A DNA stretch of 64,000 nt from Sphingomonas sp. SORGH_AS_0879 (GCF_030819175.1 NZ_JAUTBJ010000002.1:3805001-3869000), one strand, 5' to 3'; shown: positions 38,936-49,459, counted from the first letter of the stretch. Notes: generated by a model from the letters alone, not told the origin. Numbers and translations: made by a program.

Positions 38936-40399
38936 ATGACGGTACGCGTGGATATGGGAACCGATGAGCGTGGCTCGTCGGTGCCGATCGATCTTGAGGA
39001 ACTGCTGGCGACCCGCCTGCTGGTGCAGGGCAATTCGGGCTCGGGAAAGTCGCATCTGCTGCGCCGGTTGCTCGAGAAATCGGCGGGCCAGGTACAGCAG
39101 GTGGTGATCGACCCCGAGGGCGATTTCGTCACCTTGTCGAAGGCTTACGGCCATGTCGTGATCGAAGCGGGCGACTATGCCGAACGCGAGGTCGGGCGTT
39201 TCGCCACGCGGATTCGCGAACACCGCGCCTCGGTCGTCCTGAGTCTCGAAGGGCTGGAGATCGAGGGGCAGATGCGCTGCGCCGCGACCTTCCTCAACGC
39301 GCTGTTCGATGCCCCGCGCGAGCATTGGTATCCCGCGCTGGTGGTGGTGGACGAGGCGCAATTGTTCGCTCCCACCACCGGCGGTGAAGTGACGGAAGAG
39401 GTCCGCCGCGCGTCGCTGTCGGCCATGACCAACCTCATGTGTCGCGGACGCAAGCGCGGCCTGGCGGGCGTGATCGCGACCCAGCGACTCGCCAAGCTGG
39501 CCAAGAATGTCGCGGCGGAAGCGTCCAACTTCCTGATGGGCCGCACCTTCCTCGACATCGATATGGCACGCGCGGCCGATCTGCTCGGCATGGAGCGGCG
39601 CCAGGCCGACTCGATCCGCGACCTGGCGCGGGGCACCTTTCTGGCGCTCGGACCCGCCGTGTCGCGGCGGCCGATCACGGTGAAGATCGGCGCGGTCGAG
39701 ACCTCGGCGCGGTCGGGCAGCCCCAAGCTGACCCCCCTGCCCGACGCGCCGCCGCCGGACTTGCAGGAACTGCTCTTCGCGCCGGTCGAGGAAGCGCCGA
39801 CCCTGCCGATGACCTTCGACCCGCGCCCGCGCCGGGTGCCCGCCGAGGAACTCATGGCCGATCTGGGGCGTCCGCCTCTACCGACCACCGCCGCCCCGCC
39901 CGCACCGGAAATGGACGAGAGCGAGGTCGAGGCGATTTATGAACAGGTGCTGCGCGCCATCGTCGACGACCCCGAATCGACCTTCCGCCCTGCCTCGGTC
40001 CTGTTCCAGGATTTCCAGGTGCGCTGCCGGATGGCGGGGCTGGCCCGGCCGCCGCTCGACCTGAACGGCTTCGCGCGCCGCCTGTCCTGCGCGCGGGCGG
40101 GAATTTTCGATGTCAGCGATCCCGACTGGCAGGAGGCTCTGGCGCTGGCGGGGATGCTCCCCGACGATATGCTGGGCGCGTTCCTGCTGGTCGCGCGCGC
40201 CGCGCGCGAGGGGCTCCCCTGTCCGCCGGATACCAAGATCGCCGAAACCTATGGCACCAGTTCGCTGGGCCGGGTGAAGCGGCTGATCGCCTATATCGAG
40301 AGCCGGGATTTGTTCGTGTGCCGGACGGACCTGACGGGGAAACGGTCGATCACGATTCCGCGGCTGGGGTGGACGACCCAAGCGGCGGAGATGGGGTAA
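38936..40399 (+). CDS. HerA/FtsK-like ATP-binding protein
   Basis: A 487-residue ATPase. Walker A is GNSGSGKSH, Walker B LVVVDEAQLF, and the arginine-containing region GRTFLDIDMARAADLLGM follows, as in the HerA-type DUF87 group of DNA-translocating ATPases. The C-terminal ~150 residues are Pro-rich followed by a helical domain. The ATG at 38,936 was chosen because earlier frame codons lie in a Pro/Arg-rich non-coding stretch. A role in DNA handling is inferred; no partner nuclease (NurA) is nearby. Confidence 0.8.
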   Translation: MTVRVDMGTDERGSSVPIDLEELLATRLLVQGNSGSGKSHLLRRLLEKSAGQVQQVVIDPEGDFVTLSKAYGHVVIEAGDYAEREVGRFATRIREHRASVVLSLEGLEIEGQMRCAATFLNALFDAPREHWYPALVVVDEAQLFAPTTGGEVTEEVRRASLSAMTNLMCRGRKRGLAGVIATQRLAKLAKNVAAEASNFLMGRTFLDIDMARAADLLGMERRQADSIRDLARGTFLALGPAVSRRPITVKIGAVETSARSGSPKLTPLPDAPPPDLQELLFAPVEEAPTLPMTFDPRPRRVPAEELMADLGRPPLPTTAAPPAPEMDESEVEAIYEQVLRAIVDDPESTFRPASVLFQDFQVRCRMAGLARPPLDLNGFARRLSCARAGIFDVSDPDWQEALALAGMLPDDMLGAFLLVARAAREGLPCPPDTKIAETYGTSSLGRVKRLIAYIESRDLFVCRTDLTGKRSITIPRLGWTTQAAEMG

Positions 40400-40411
40400 G
40401 GGTTTGCCCTT

Positions 40412-40513
40412 GGCCTTCGACTTCGCTCAGGCTGAACGGGGGGTAGGGTAGCAGGCGGTCTCCCGCGCAGCCACAATATCCCCCTCCGTTCAGCCTGAGC
40501 GAAGTCGAAGGCC
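40412..40513. repeat. Family B inverted pair between HerA-like gene and gapR
   Basis: Arms at 40,412-40,440 and inverted at 40,486-40,513, between convergent genes. Confidence 0.8.
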
Positions 40514-40534
40514 ACGTTCCACAGCCTGCCAAAC

Positions 40535-40570
40535 AAAAAGGGCGACGGAGCCACCAGCCCCGCCGCCCTT
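40535..40570 (-). terminator. Intrinsic terminator of gapR
   Basis: On the minus strand AAGGGCGGCGG pairs with CCGTCGCCCTT (one mismatch), followed by TTTTTGTTT. Confidence 0.8.
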
Positions 40571-40595
40571 CGCATCTCCGAACCCGGAACCGGGA

Positions 40596-40856
40596 TCAGA
40601 TCATGCCCAGCGCCTTCATATACACTTCGAGGATGGCTTCCTCTTCCTGATACTCTTCACGCTTCTTCTTGCGGATCTGCATGATCTTCTTGATCGCCTT
40701 GGGGTCATAGCCACGCGCCTTGGCTTCGGCGAAGACGTCCTTGATGTCGTCCGAAATGCCCTTCTTCTCTTCTTCCAGCCGCTCCGCGCGTTCGATCAGC
40801 AGGCGCAGTTCGTCCGCCGTCACATTGCCGCTGCTGTCGAAATTCTCGTCCGCCAT
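40596..40856 (-). CDS. gapR: Nucleoid-associated protein GapR (DUF2312)
   Basis: An 86-residue helical protein of the alphaproteobacterial GapR family, which forms a clamp on overtwisted DNA and supports replication and transcription elongation. The family stretch [33 protein letters not shown] is present. The start at ATG 40,856 matches the family; the longer frame reads through intergenic DNA. It lies downstream of the DUF1244 gene and ends at a clear terminator. Confidence 0.95.
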   Translation of the reverse strand: MADENFDSSGNVTADELRLLIERAERLEEEKKGISDDIKDVFAEAKARGYDPKAIKKIMQIRKKKREEYQEEEAILEVYMKALGMI

Positions 40857-41302
40857 GTCTCTAACCCTTTGAAATCCTGTCTGCCCCCATGACCCCGCCG
40901 CCACGACCAAGGCCTCGCCCGGGGGCAAGGTCGGTCCGGCGCGGATGTCGGGATCGGCGCGGGTCTAGGCGGTTCCGGGCCTCGGCTCAAGCGGGCGTTA
41001 ACGGTTCCTCTCTTCACGCTTTCGGCCATGCGCGCCAGTTGCTCCGGCGTCGCTTCAACCTGATGCTCCGCCTTCCACTGGTCATAGGGCATGCCGTAGA
41101 TCGCTTCGCGTGCGGTCGCCTTGTCGACCCCGGCCGCCTCGCCCACCCAGTCGGACAGGCAGTTGCGGCAAAAGCCCGCCAGCCCCATAAGATCGACATT
41201 CTGCGCGTCCGTCCGGTGACGCAAATGCAGGACCAGCCGCCGAAACGCCGCCGCCGCTGCTTTGTCATCGATTGCATTCAATGCATCCACGGTATCGGCC
41301 AT
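40820..41302 (-). CDS. DUF1244 protein with a doubtful C-terminal tail
   Basis: Residues 1-100 match the DUF1244 family ([34 protein letters not shown]), a small conserved proteobacterial protein with a conserved Cys pair and unknown function. Family members are about 100 residues, but this frame continues ~60 residues in Pro/Arg/Trp-rich sequence and overlaps gapR by 37 nt. In the next frame a TAA follows immediately after ESVKR (near 41,000), so a one-base deletion near 41,002-41,010 is suspected. Confidence 0.75.
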   Translation of the reverse strand: MADTVDALNAIDDKAAAAAFRRLVLHLRHRTDAQNVDLMGLAGFCRNCLSDWVGEAAGVDKATAREAIYGMPYDQWKAEHQVEATPEQLARMAESVKRGTVNARLSRGPEPPRPAPIPTSAPDRPCPRARPWSWRRGHGGRQDFKGLETWRTRISTAAAM

Positions 41303-41374
41303 ATTCGTCGCTCCTAGGTTGATCGTAACGCATTAGGCTTTAGGACACTGGCCGCAAAGAAGCAGGATGTGATC

Positions 41375-42844
41375 ATGACCCAGGCCCTCCCACCGCGTTC
41401 ACGCAAAGTCCGCGTCCTCGCCACGCTTGGCCCGGCCAGCAGCGATCCCGAAACGATCGCCACCCTGTTTCAGGCAGGGGCCGACGCCTTCCGAATCAAT
41501 ATGAGCCATGGCGACCAGCAGTCCAAGGTTCCGCTGATCCAGGCGATCCGCGCGCTCGAGGAGCGGTTCGGTCGCCCGACCACGATCCTCGCCGATCTTC
41601 AGGGCCCGAAGCTGCGCGTCGGCAAGTTCGCCGAGGGCAAGGTGATGCTGGAAACCGGCAGCACTTTCGTTCTCGACCGCGATCCGACGCCGGGCGATGC
41701 GACCCGCGTCGAACTGCCCCACAAGGAAATCTTCGCCGCGATCGAGCCGGGTGCGCGTCTGTTGCTCGACGACGGCAAGCTCGTGCTGCGCGTGGCGTTC
41801 CATGACGCCGACAAGATCACGACTCTGGTCGAGGTCGGCGGCGCGCTGTCCAACAACAAGGGGCTGAACGTCCCCGACGTGGTGCTGCCCATGGCCGCGC
41901 TGACCGAGAAGGATCGGTCCGACCTGGCCTTCGCGGTCGAACAGGGCGTGGACTGGATCGCGCTCTCCTTCGTCCAGCGACCCGAGGATCTGATGGAGGC
42001 GCGCGGCCTTATCAAGGGGCGCGCCGCACTGCTCGCCAAGATCGAGAAGCCGCAGGCGATCGACCGGCTGGAGGAAATCGTCGAGCAGTGCGACGGCGTG
42101 ATGGTCGCGCGCGGCGACCTGGGCGTCGAACTGCCGCCCCAGGCGGTGCCGCCGCTCCAGAAGCGAATCGTCGAGGTGTCGCGCCGCATGGGCCGTCCGG
42201 TCGTCGTCGCGACGCAGATGCTCGAATCGATGATCCAGAGCCCCTCGCCCACCCGCGCCGAGGTGTCGGACGTGGCCACCGCCATCTATGACGGCGCGGA
42301 CGCGATCATGCTGTCGGCCGAATCGGCGGCGGGTGCGTGGCCGGTCGAGTCGGTCGCGATGATGAACGCGATCGGCGTGTCGGTGGAGAATGATCCCGGT
42401 CACGGCGAGCGCATTCACTTCACCGCGATGACCCCCGACCCCACCACCGCCGACGCGCTGGCCGAGGCGGCGGCCCGGATCACCAACACCGTGTCGTCCA
42501 AGGCGATCATCTGCTTCACCTCCAGCGGATCGACCGCCCGCCGCGTCGCGCGTGAGCGGCCCTCGGTGCCGATCCTGGTCCTGACGCCGCAGTTGGAGAC
42601 GGCACGCCGCCTGGGCCTGCTCTGGGGCTGTCACGCAGTCCACACCCGCGACGTCGAATCCTTCGAGGAAATGGTCGCCAAGTCCAAGCGCATGGCGCTG
42701 CGCCACGGCATCGCCGAGGCGGGCAACCAGGTCGTGCTGATGGCGGGCGTCCCCTTCCGCACGCCGGGGTCGACCAACGTGCTACACGTCACCCGCATCA
42801 TGGGCGACGAACTCGCCAATTATGGGGATCGCAGCGAGGCGTAA
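41375..42844 (+). CDS. pyk: Pyruvate kinase
   Basis: The final glycolytic step, PEP + ADP to pyruvate + ATP. It has 489 residues. Motifs: FRINMSHGD, ADLQGPKLRVG, LLAKIEKPQAID, ATQMLESMIQSPSPTRAEVSDVA and the C-terminal alpha/beta domain with FTSSGSTARRVA. The ATG at 41,375 was preferred because AGGA lies 7 nt upstream; the GTG at 41,369 is too close. An intrinsic terminator follows. Confidence 0.97.
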   Translation: MTQALPPRSRKVRVLATLGPASSDPETIATLFQAGADAFRINMSHGDQQSKVPLIQAIRALEERFGRPTTILADLQGPKLRVGKFAEGKVMLETGSTFVLDRDPTPGDATRVELPHKEIFAAIEPGARLLLDDGKLVLRVAFHDADKITTLVEVGGALSNNKGLNVPDVVLPMAALTEKDRSDLAFAVEQGVDWIALSFVQRPEDLMEARGLIKGRAALLAKIEKPQAIDRLEEIVEQCDGVMVARGDLGVELPPQAVPPLQKRIVEVSRRMGRPVVVATQMLESMIQSPSPTRAEVSDVATAIYDGADAIMLSAESAAGAWPVESVAMMNAIGVSVENDPGHGERIHFTAMTPDPTTADALAEAAARITNTVSSKAIICFTSSGSTARRVARERPSVPILVLTPQLETARRLGLLWGCHAVHTRDVESFEEMVAKSKRMALRHGIAEAGNQVVLMAGVPFRTPGSTNVLHVTRIMGDELANYGDRSEA

Positions 42845-42880
42845 GCGCCAAGTCCGCGCGGTGCGGGCGATCGGACAGAC

Positions 42881-42920
42881 AAAGGGGCGGCGGCGCGGGG
42901 ATGCGTTTGCCGCCCTTTTT
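42881..42920 (+). terminator. Intrinsic terminator of pyk
   Basis: AAAGGGGCGGC pairs with GCCGCCCTTTT, followed by further T residues. Confidence 0.8.
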
Positions 42921-43092
42921 AGGCTCAATCGACATTGCCCCTCTCCTCCTCTGGAAAGCGAGATGGAAGGCCGAAGGCCTGATGGAGGGGCGTCGCCCTT
43001 CCGATAGGGAAGTACCCCCCACCATTCTGCACATGGTCGCCTCTCCCGAAGCGGGCGTGGTGAAACGGCCTCAGGGCCGATCGGAAATCATT

Positions 43093-43258
43093 TTCACGCG
43101 AAGACGCGAAGGCGCGAAGATTATGTTCGCGCGGAGGCGCGGAGGACGCAGAGATGTCGTGCGCGGGGCGACAGGGGTTCATTCTTCATCTGACGATCAG
43201 TGAGGGGCACCGCCGCGCGAACTTGAATTCTCTGCGTTCTCCGCGCCTCCGCGCGCAA
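43093..43258. repeat. Family A inverted cluster downstream of pyk
   Basis: The gap 42,921-43,388 contains no convincing gene. A1 (43,093-43,119) and A2 (43,125-43,153) are mirrored by an inverted A2 copy (43,230-43,258). Confidence 0.75.
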
Positions 43259-43388
43259 AAAGGCGTCTTCGCTTGAACTCTTGATTTGATAAAGGTCGAT
43301 CCGCCCCAAAGCGCTCGGTAAGAACGCCCCTCGGCAAATGCGAACCGCGAAGGCATGATCCGGACCGATGCCTTGCAGAGAGCCTGTC

Positions 43389-43940
43389 ATGCCAAGATTT
43401 CTCGATCACCGCCCCGACCTGCAAACGGAGCGACTGTCGCTACGCCGGCCAGCGGATCGTGACGTCGACGCCATCGTGAACGCGGTGGGAGACTGGGACG
43501 TCGCCCGTCGGCTGGCGCGCGTGCCCTATCCCTATACTCCGGACGACGCCCGATTCTTTCTCGAGCGGATCGTGCCTGCGGAATGGGTATGGGCCATCAC
43601 CCTTCGCGGTTCCGATCATCTGGTGGGCGTGGTCGGACTGACGCCGCAAGAACATGCCGATATGGCCGAACTCGGCTATTGGCTGGCGCCCGCGCATTGG
43701 GGACACGGTCTGATGACCGAGGCCGCGCGGGCGGTCATCGCCTTCGGCTTCGACCATCTCGGCCTTCCCGCGCTGACCTCGGGATATTTCGAGGACAATC
43801 CCGCCTCGGGCCGGGTGCTTGCCAAGCTGGGCTTTGTCGAAACGGACCGCGCCCTGCGACCCTGTGTGGCGATCGGTGGGGATGTTCGCGCGGTGCGGGT
43901 GATCCTGGAGCGTCCCGCGGCTTGGACAGGGGCCGCCTGA
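43389..43940 (+). CDS. GNAT-family N-acetyltransferase (RimJ-like)
   Basis: A 183-residue acetyltransferase with the RimJ/RimL-like opening TERLSLRRPADRDVDAIV, the acetyl-CoA loop AHWGHGLMTEAARAVIAFGF, and NPASGRVLAKLGFVETD near the C-terminus. Substrate unknown. ATG 43,389 (MPRFLDHRP) fits family N-termini better than ATG 43,368. Confidence 0.85.
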   Translation: MPRFLDHRPDLQTERLSLRRPADRDVDAIVNAVGDWDVARRLARVPYPYTPDDARFFLERIVPAEWVWAITLRGSDHLVGVVGLTPQEHADMAELGYWLAPAHWGHGLMTEAARAVIAFGFDHLGLPALTSGYFEDNPASGRVLAKLGFVETDRALRPCVAIGGDVRAVRVILERPAAWTGAA

Positions 43941-43969
43941 TCGCTTCGGCAAGCGACCGAACCTCGCAC

Positions 43970-44008
43970 AAAAAGGGCCGGGCAAAACGCGCTGCCCGGC
44001 CCCTTTCC
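43970..44008. terminator. Bidirectional terminator between GNAT and maeB
   Basis: AAAAAGGGCCGGGCA pairs with TGCCCGGCCCCTTT around a short loop. There are A and T runs on both sides for the two convergent genes. Confidence 0.85.
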
Positions 44009-44025
44009 GTACCGTCCGATGAAAA

Positions 44026-46285
44026 TCAGCGCGCGATGCCGCCCGCTGCCAGCACCGCCAGCGTCACCAGATCGCCCGCCGTCGAGGTCATCGGCGCGAT
44101 CTGCACCGGCTTTTCCATACCGATCAGCATCGGGCCGATCATGGAATCGCCGCCCAGTTCGCGCAGCAGCTTGGCGGAGATGTTCGCCGACTGGAGCCCC
44201 GGCATGATGAGGACGTTCGCCGGGCCCGACAGGCGCGAGAAGGGGAAGTTCGCCATCTGCTTGGGGTTCAGCGCGACGTCGGGCGCCATGTCACCCTCAT
44301 ATTCGAAACCGACCTGCCGCTGGTCGAGCACCGCCACGCCGTCGCGGATATTGTCGATCCACTGGCCTTCCGGGTTGCCGAAGGTCGAATAGGACAGGAA
44401 GGCGACGCGCGGCTCATGCCCCATGCGGCGCGCGACGGCGGCGGTGCGCTCGGCGATGTCGGCCAGTTCCTCGGCGGAGGGACGCTCGTTGACCGTGGTG
44501 TCGGCGATGAACACCGTGTGGCTCTGCCCGACCAGCAGGTGGATGCCGAACGGCACCTTGCCATCGACGGGGTCGATCACACGCCGGATCTCGCGGAAGC
44601 TCTGCGCATAGGTGCGGGTGATGCCGGTGATCATCGCATCGGCCTGGCCCAGTTGCAGCATGACCGAGCCGAAGATGTTGCGGTCCTGGTTGATCAGCCG
44701 CTCGGCATCGCGGCGGAGATAGCCGCGCCGCTGGAGCCGCTCGTACAGGAAGTCGACCATCTGCGGCACCATCTCGGAGGTGCGGCTGTTATGGACTTCA
44801 TATTCCTGCGGGTTGGTGACGCCCAGCGCCTTCAACCGGTCATAGACATCGTCGCGCCCGACCAGCACCGGAATGCCGTAACCACCTTCCTTGAAGGCGA
44901 TGGCGGCGCGCAGCACGACTTCCTCTTCGCCTTCCGCGAACAGCACGCGCTTGGGATGCGCGCGCGCGCCCTCATAGGCGAGCGTCAGGACCGAGGTGGT
45001 CGGGTTCAGACGCGCACGCAGCTTCTGGCGATAGGCATCCATGTCGAGGATCGGCCGCGTCGCCACGCCCGAATCCATCGCCGCCTTGGCCACCGCCGAG
45101 GGGACCAGCTCCATCAGGCGCGGGTCGAACGGTGCAGGGATGATATATTCGGGGCCGAAGCTGTGCTGCGTGCCGTAGGCCAGCGCCACCTCTTCCGGCA
45201 CGCGCTGGCGCGCCAGTTCGGCGATCGCGTTGGCGGCGGCGATCTTCATCTCGTCATTGATGCCGGTCGCGCGCACGTCGAGCGCACCGCGGAAGATGAA
45301 GGGGAAGCCGATGACGTTGTTGACCTGGTTCGGATAGTCCGAACGCCCGGTGGCGACGATCGCGTCGGGGCGCGCGGCCTTGGCGAGTTCGGGGCGGATC
45401 TCCGGCTCCGGGTTGGCCATGGCGAAGATGATCGGCGAGGGGGCCATGTCCTTGACCATCTCGGGCTTCAGCGCGCCCGCCGCCGACAGGCCCAGGAACA
45501 CGTCCGCCCCCGACAGGGCTTCGGTCAGGGTGCGGCGGTCGGTGACGGCGGCATGCGCCGACTGCCACTGGTTGATATCCTCGCGGCCCTGATAGATCAC
45601 GCCGGTCCGGTCGCACATGATGACGTTCTCGTGCCGGACGCCCATCGCCTTCATCAGCTCGGTGCAGGCGATCGCCGCCGCGCCCGCGCCGTTGACCACG
45701 ACCTTGATCTCGTCCAGCCGACGCTTGGTCAGCAGGCAGGCGTTGATGAGGCCCGCCGCACAGATGATCGCGGTGCCGTGCTGGTCGTCATGGAACACCG
45801 GGATGTTCATCCGCTCGCGCAGGGTCTGCTCGATGATGAAGCATTCGGGGGCCTTGATATCCTCGAGGTTGATGCCGCCGAAGCTCGGCTCCATCAATTC
45901 GACCGCGTCGATGATCCGGTCGACATCCTCGGTCTTGAGTTCGATATCGATCGAGTCGACATCGGCGAAGCGCTTGAAGAGCACCGCCTTGCCCTCCATC
46001 ACCGGCTTGAGAGGCGAGAGCGCCGAGATTGCCGAGGCCCAGGATCGCGGTGCCGTTGGAGATGACGGCGACCAGATTGCCCTTGGCGGTATAGTCATAG
46101 GCGGTGGCGGGGTCTTCGGCGATGGCGAGCACGGGCACCGCGACGCCGGGCGAATAGGCCAGCGCCAGGTCGCGCTGCGTCGCCATCGGCTTGGACGCGA
46201 TGATCTCGATCTTGCCGGGGCGTCCCTCGGAATGGAACAGCAGGGCCTCGCGCTCGGAGAACTGGTCGGTGGGTTCGTCGGACAT
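44026..46285 (-). pseudogene. maeB: NADP-dependent malic enzyme, frameshifted in this sequence
   Basis: Converts malate to pyruvate + CO2 with NADP+. The 5' part (46,285 to ~46,013) reads MSDEPTDQFSEREALLFHSEGRP through NGTAILGLGNLGALAS. The rest is in another frame from KPVMEGKAVLFK on and includes FHDDQHGTA and a phosphate-acetyltransferase-like C-terminal domain, as in large MaeB proteins (~750 residues). The frames are joined if one base of GAGA at 46,009-46,012 is removed. This may be a sequencing error or a real disabling mutation. The gene is convergent with the GNAT gene and divergent from mutS. Confidence 0.9.
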
Positions 46286-46556
46286 GCGCGCGGCCTTCGA
46301 TGCTGTGAATACTAAGGACGTTAAGGCTCTTGAAGCTTTCGCGTACGGCTGACAACCCTGTCACGCGGCACTTTTGCCGCCCGGCCGGTCATGCCGCATC
46401 GCACCATCGGCCGGTCGCGGTGTGGAGCCACGGCTCCAAGCCTCGCCAGCCGATTGTCGGCCCGCTATAGCCCGACATCCCGCTCCACCTTGGGTCGTCG
46501 CCAACGGCTCGGCCTCTTTCGCCCTCGACGTTTTCGAATCTGGAACCGACGCCCCG

Positions 46557-49145
46557 ATGACCACCCCCACCCCGATGATGGCGCAATATCTGACGCTGAA
46601 GGCCGAGGCCGAGGATTGCCTGCTCTTCTATCGCATGGGCGACTTTTTCGAACTGTTCTTCGACGATGCACGGATCGCGTCGGGCGTGCTCGACATCGCG
46701 CTGACCTCGCGCGGGGAGCATGGCGGCGAGAAGATTCCGATGTGCGGCGTGCCGATCCATGCCGCGACCGCCTATCTGCAACGGCTGATCAAGGCCGGGC
46801 ACCGCGTCGCCATCGCCGAGCAGACCGAAACCCCCGCCGAGGCCAAGGCGCGCGGCGGGTCCAAGGCGCTGGTCGCGCGCGGGATCGTCCGCGTGGTGAC
46901 GGCGGGTACGCTGACCGAGGAGGCGCTGCTCGACGCGAGGTCCGATAACTGGTGCGTCGCGATCGGCGAGGCGGGCGGCGCGGTGGCGCTGGCCGCCGCC
47001 GATATCTCGACCGGGCGGTTCGTGGTGATCGACGTGAAGGCCGATGCGCTGGGGGCCGAACTCGCCCGCCTCGCCGCCGCCGAGGTGGTCGCCGCCGAGA
47101 ATGCGGCCCACGTCGATGCGGCCACCACGCTGCGTCCTTCCTCCACCTTCGACAGCGGGAGCGGCGAGGATCGCTTGAAGCGGCTCTATGGCGTGGCGAC
47201 GCTGGACGGGTTCGGCCAGTTCAGCCGGGCGGGGCTGTCGGCGGCGGGGGGCTTGGTCGCCTATCTCGACCATACGGCCAAGGGTGCCCTGCCCTTCCTG
47301 CGCCCGCCCGTCCTGAGCCAAGCGGCCGGAGCCATGGCGATCGACGCGGCGACGCGCGAGAGCCTGGAACTGACCCAGACCGCCCATGGCCAGCGCAAGG
47401 GCTCGCTGCTCGACGCGGTCGACCGGACGGTGACGGGCGCGGGCGCGCGGGCGCTGGCGGGGGACATCGGCGCGCCGCTGATGGACCGCGATACGATCGA
47501 GGCACGGCTCGACCTCGTCCAGCATTTCCATGACGATGCCGCGCTTCGCGAACGGTTGCGGGCGGCGCTCAGGGCGTTGCCGGACATCGGCCGGGCGATC
47601 GGGCGGATCGCGGCGGGGCGTGGGTCCCCGCGCGATCTGGGGCAGTTGCGCGACGGGCTCGACGGGGCCTGGGCGCTGTCCGAGCAGCTGACCGACGGCC
47701 CGCCCCTGCTGCGCGAGACGACGCCTCGCTTGCGCGGGCATGGCGCGCTGATCGACCTGCTTCGCCGCGCGCTGGTCCCCTCGCCCCCGATCGAGGCGAG
47801 TGAGGGCGGCTATATCGCGGCGGGCTATGACGTGGCGCTCGACGATCTGCGCGATGCGGGCGCGGGAGGCCGCCGAGCCATCGCCGCGCTGGAGGCCGAG
47901 TTCCGCCAGAAGACCGGCATCACCGCGCTGAAGATCCGCCACAACGGCGTGCTGGGCTATCATGTCGAGGTGCCCGCGCGCTCGGCCGATGCGCTGATGA
48001 AGCCGGACTCGGGCTTCACCCATCGCCAGACGCTGGCGGGGGTGGTCCGCTTCAACACGCCGGAACTGCACGAGGTCGCGAGCAAGGTCGCGCAGGCCGG
48101 GGCCCATGCGCTCGCCGCCGAAGCCGCGCATCTGGAGGAACTGACCGCCGCCGCGCTCGCCTCGCGCGAGGGGATCGCCGCGACGGCGGACGCGCTCGCC
48201 CGGCTGGACGTGGCGAGCGGGCTGGCCGAACGCGCGGTCGAGGGTGGCTGGGTGCGGCCCGAACTGGTCGATCATGCGTGCTTCGACGTGACCGGGGGCC
48301 GCCATCCCGTGGTCGAGGCCGCCGTGGCGCGCTCGGGCGAGCGGTTCGTCGCCAATGACTGTTCGCTGTCGGAGACCTCGCGGCTCTGGCTGGTGACGGG
48401 GCCGAACATGGGCGGCAAGTCGACCTTCCTCCGCCAGAACGCGCTGATCGCGGTGCTGGCGCAAGCGGGGTCCTATGTGCCTGCGACGCACGCGAAGATC
48501 GGCCTGATCGACCGGCTGTTCAGCCGGGTCGGCGCGTCGGACAACCTCGCGCGCGGACGCTCGACCTTCATGGTCGAGATGGTCGAGACCGCCGCGATCC
48601 TGGCGCAGGCGACGCCGCGCAGCTTCGTGATCCTGGACGAAGTGGGGCGCGGCACCTCCACCTATGACGGCCTCGCCATCGCCTGGGCGGTGGTGGAGGC
48701 GATCCATGAGGATAATCGCTGCCGCTGCTTGTTCGCCACCCATTATCACGAACTGACCCGGCTGGCCGAACGGTGCGAGGCGCTGTCGCTTCACCATGTC
48801 CGTGCGCGCGAATGGAAGGGCGAACTGGTCCTGCTGCACGAGGTGTCGGAGGGGCCTGCGGATCGCTCCTACGGCCTGGCCGTGGCACGGCTGGCGGGCA
48901 TGCCGCCCGCGACGGTGGCGCGCGCCAAGGCGGTGCTGGCCAAGCTGGAGGCGGGACGCGCCAAGACCGGCGGGCTGGCGGCGGGTCTGGACGACCTGCC
49001 CCTGTTCGCGGCCGCCGCACAGATCGAGGAGGAACAGTGCGACGCGATCCGGGCGGAGGTGGAGCGACTCGACGTCGATGCCCTGTCCCCACGTGAGGCG
49101 CTGGATGCGCTCTACCGGCTGAAGGCGCTGGCACGGGAGGTGTAA
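46557..49145 (+). CDS. mutS: DNA mismatch repair protein MutS
   Basis: Recognises mismatches and starts repair with MutL. It has 862 residues. The mismatch-binding Phe-X-Glu lies in GDFFELFFDDA, and PMCGVPIHA belongs to domain I. The ATPase domain carries GPNMGGKSTFLRQ (Walker A, ~614), DEVGRGTSTYDGLAIAWAVVEAI and FATHYHEL. The ATG at 46,557 matches family N-termini; the 61-residue upstream extension lies in the maeB-mutS spacer. The 271-bp spacer 46,286-46,556 holds both divergent promoters and no other gene I can support. Confidence 0.97.
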   Translation: MTTPTPMMAQYLTLKAEAEDCLLFYRMGDFFELFFDDARIASGVLDIALTSRGEHGGEKIPMCGVPIHAATAYLQRLIKAGHRVAIAEQTETPAEAKARGGSKALVARGIVRVVTAGTLTEEALLDARSDNWCVAIGEAGGAVALAAADISTGRFVVIDVKADALGAELARLAAAEVVAAENAAHVDAATTLRPSSTFDSGSGEDRLKRLYGVATLDGFGQFSRAGLSAAGGLVAYLDHTAKGALPFLRPPVLSQAAGAMAIDAATRESLELTQTAHGQRKGSLLDAVDRTVTGAGARALAGDIGAPLMDRDTIEARLDLVQHFHDDAALRERLRAALRALPDIGRAIGRIAAGRGSPRDLGQLRDGLDGAWALSEQLTDGPPLLRETTPRLRGHGALIDLLRRALVPSPPIEASEGGYIAAGYDVALDDLRDAGAGGRRAIAALEAEFRQKTGITALKIRHNGVLGYHVEVPARSADALMKPDSGFTHRQTLAGVVRFNTPELHEVASKVAQAGAHALAAEAAHLEELTAAALASREGIAATADALARLDVASGLAERAVEGGWVRPELVDHACFDVTGGRHPVVEAAVARSGERFVANDCSLSETSRLWLVTGPNMGGKSTFLRQNALIAVLAQAGSYVPATHAKIGLIDRLFSRVGASDNLARGRSTFMVEMVETAAILAQATPRSFVILDEVGRGTSTYDGLAIAWAVVEAIHEDNRCRCLFATHYHELTRLAERCEALSLHHVRAREWKGELVLLHEVSEGPADRSYGLAVARLAGMPPATVARAKAVLAKLEAGRAKTGGLAAGLDDLPLFAAAAQIEEEQCDAIRAEVERLDVDALSPREALDALYRLKALAREV

Positions 49146-49175
49146 GCATCCCCCTCCCCCTTACCCTCTTTACCG

Positions 49176-49414
49176 CCCCCGGAGAAGGCCGGGGTCCAGG
49201 TTCGGCGCAGCCGATGGCGCGCTACGATGGTGAGGGGGAGGCAATTGGCATCCCGCCTTCGATGACTCACCGCAACGGGGCCCCGGCCTTCGCCGGGGTC
49301 GAAGAGTAGATGAGGCAAATCCCCCCACCCCGTTCAGCCTGAGCGAAGTCGAAGGCCACGCGTCTCCCCTCGCAAGCGCACCCCATGCACTTCGACTTCG
49401 CTCAGTGCGAGCGG
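49176..49414. repeat. Family C and family B inverted pairs after mutS
   Basis: The gap 49,146-49,459 contains no gene. A family C pair (GAAGGCCGGGGTCCAG core at 49,176-49,200, inverted at 49,277-49,300) is followed by a family B pair (49,330-49,357, inverted 49,388-49,414). Each C copy is itself a short GC-rich hairpin. Confidence 0.8.
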
Positions 49415-49459
49415 ACGATGGGGCCAGACCCGAGCTGACACCGATCCGCCTCTCAATAA

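Noticed and set aside
46389..48839. 816-codon minus-strand open frame
   Set aside because: Antisense to mutS, with Arg/Gln-rich composition typical of shadow frames.
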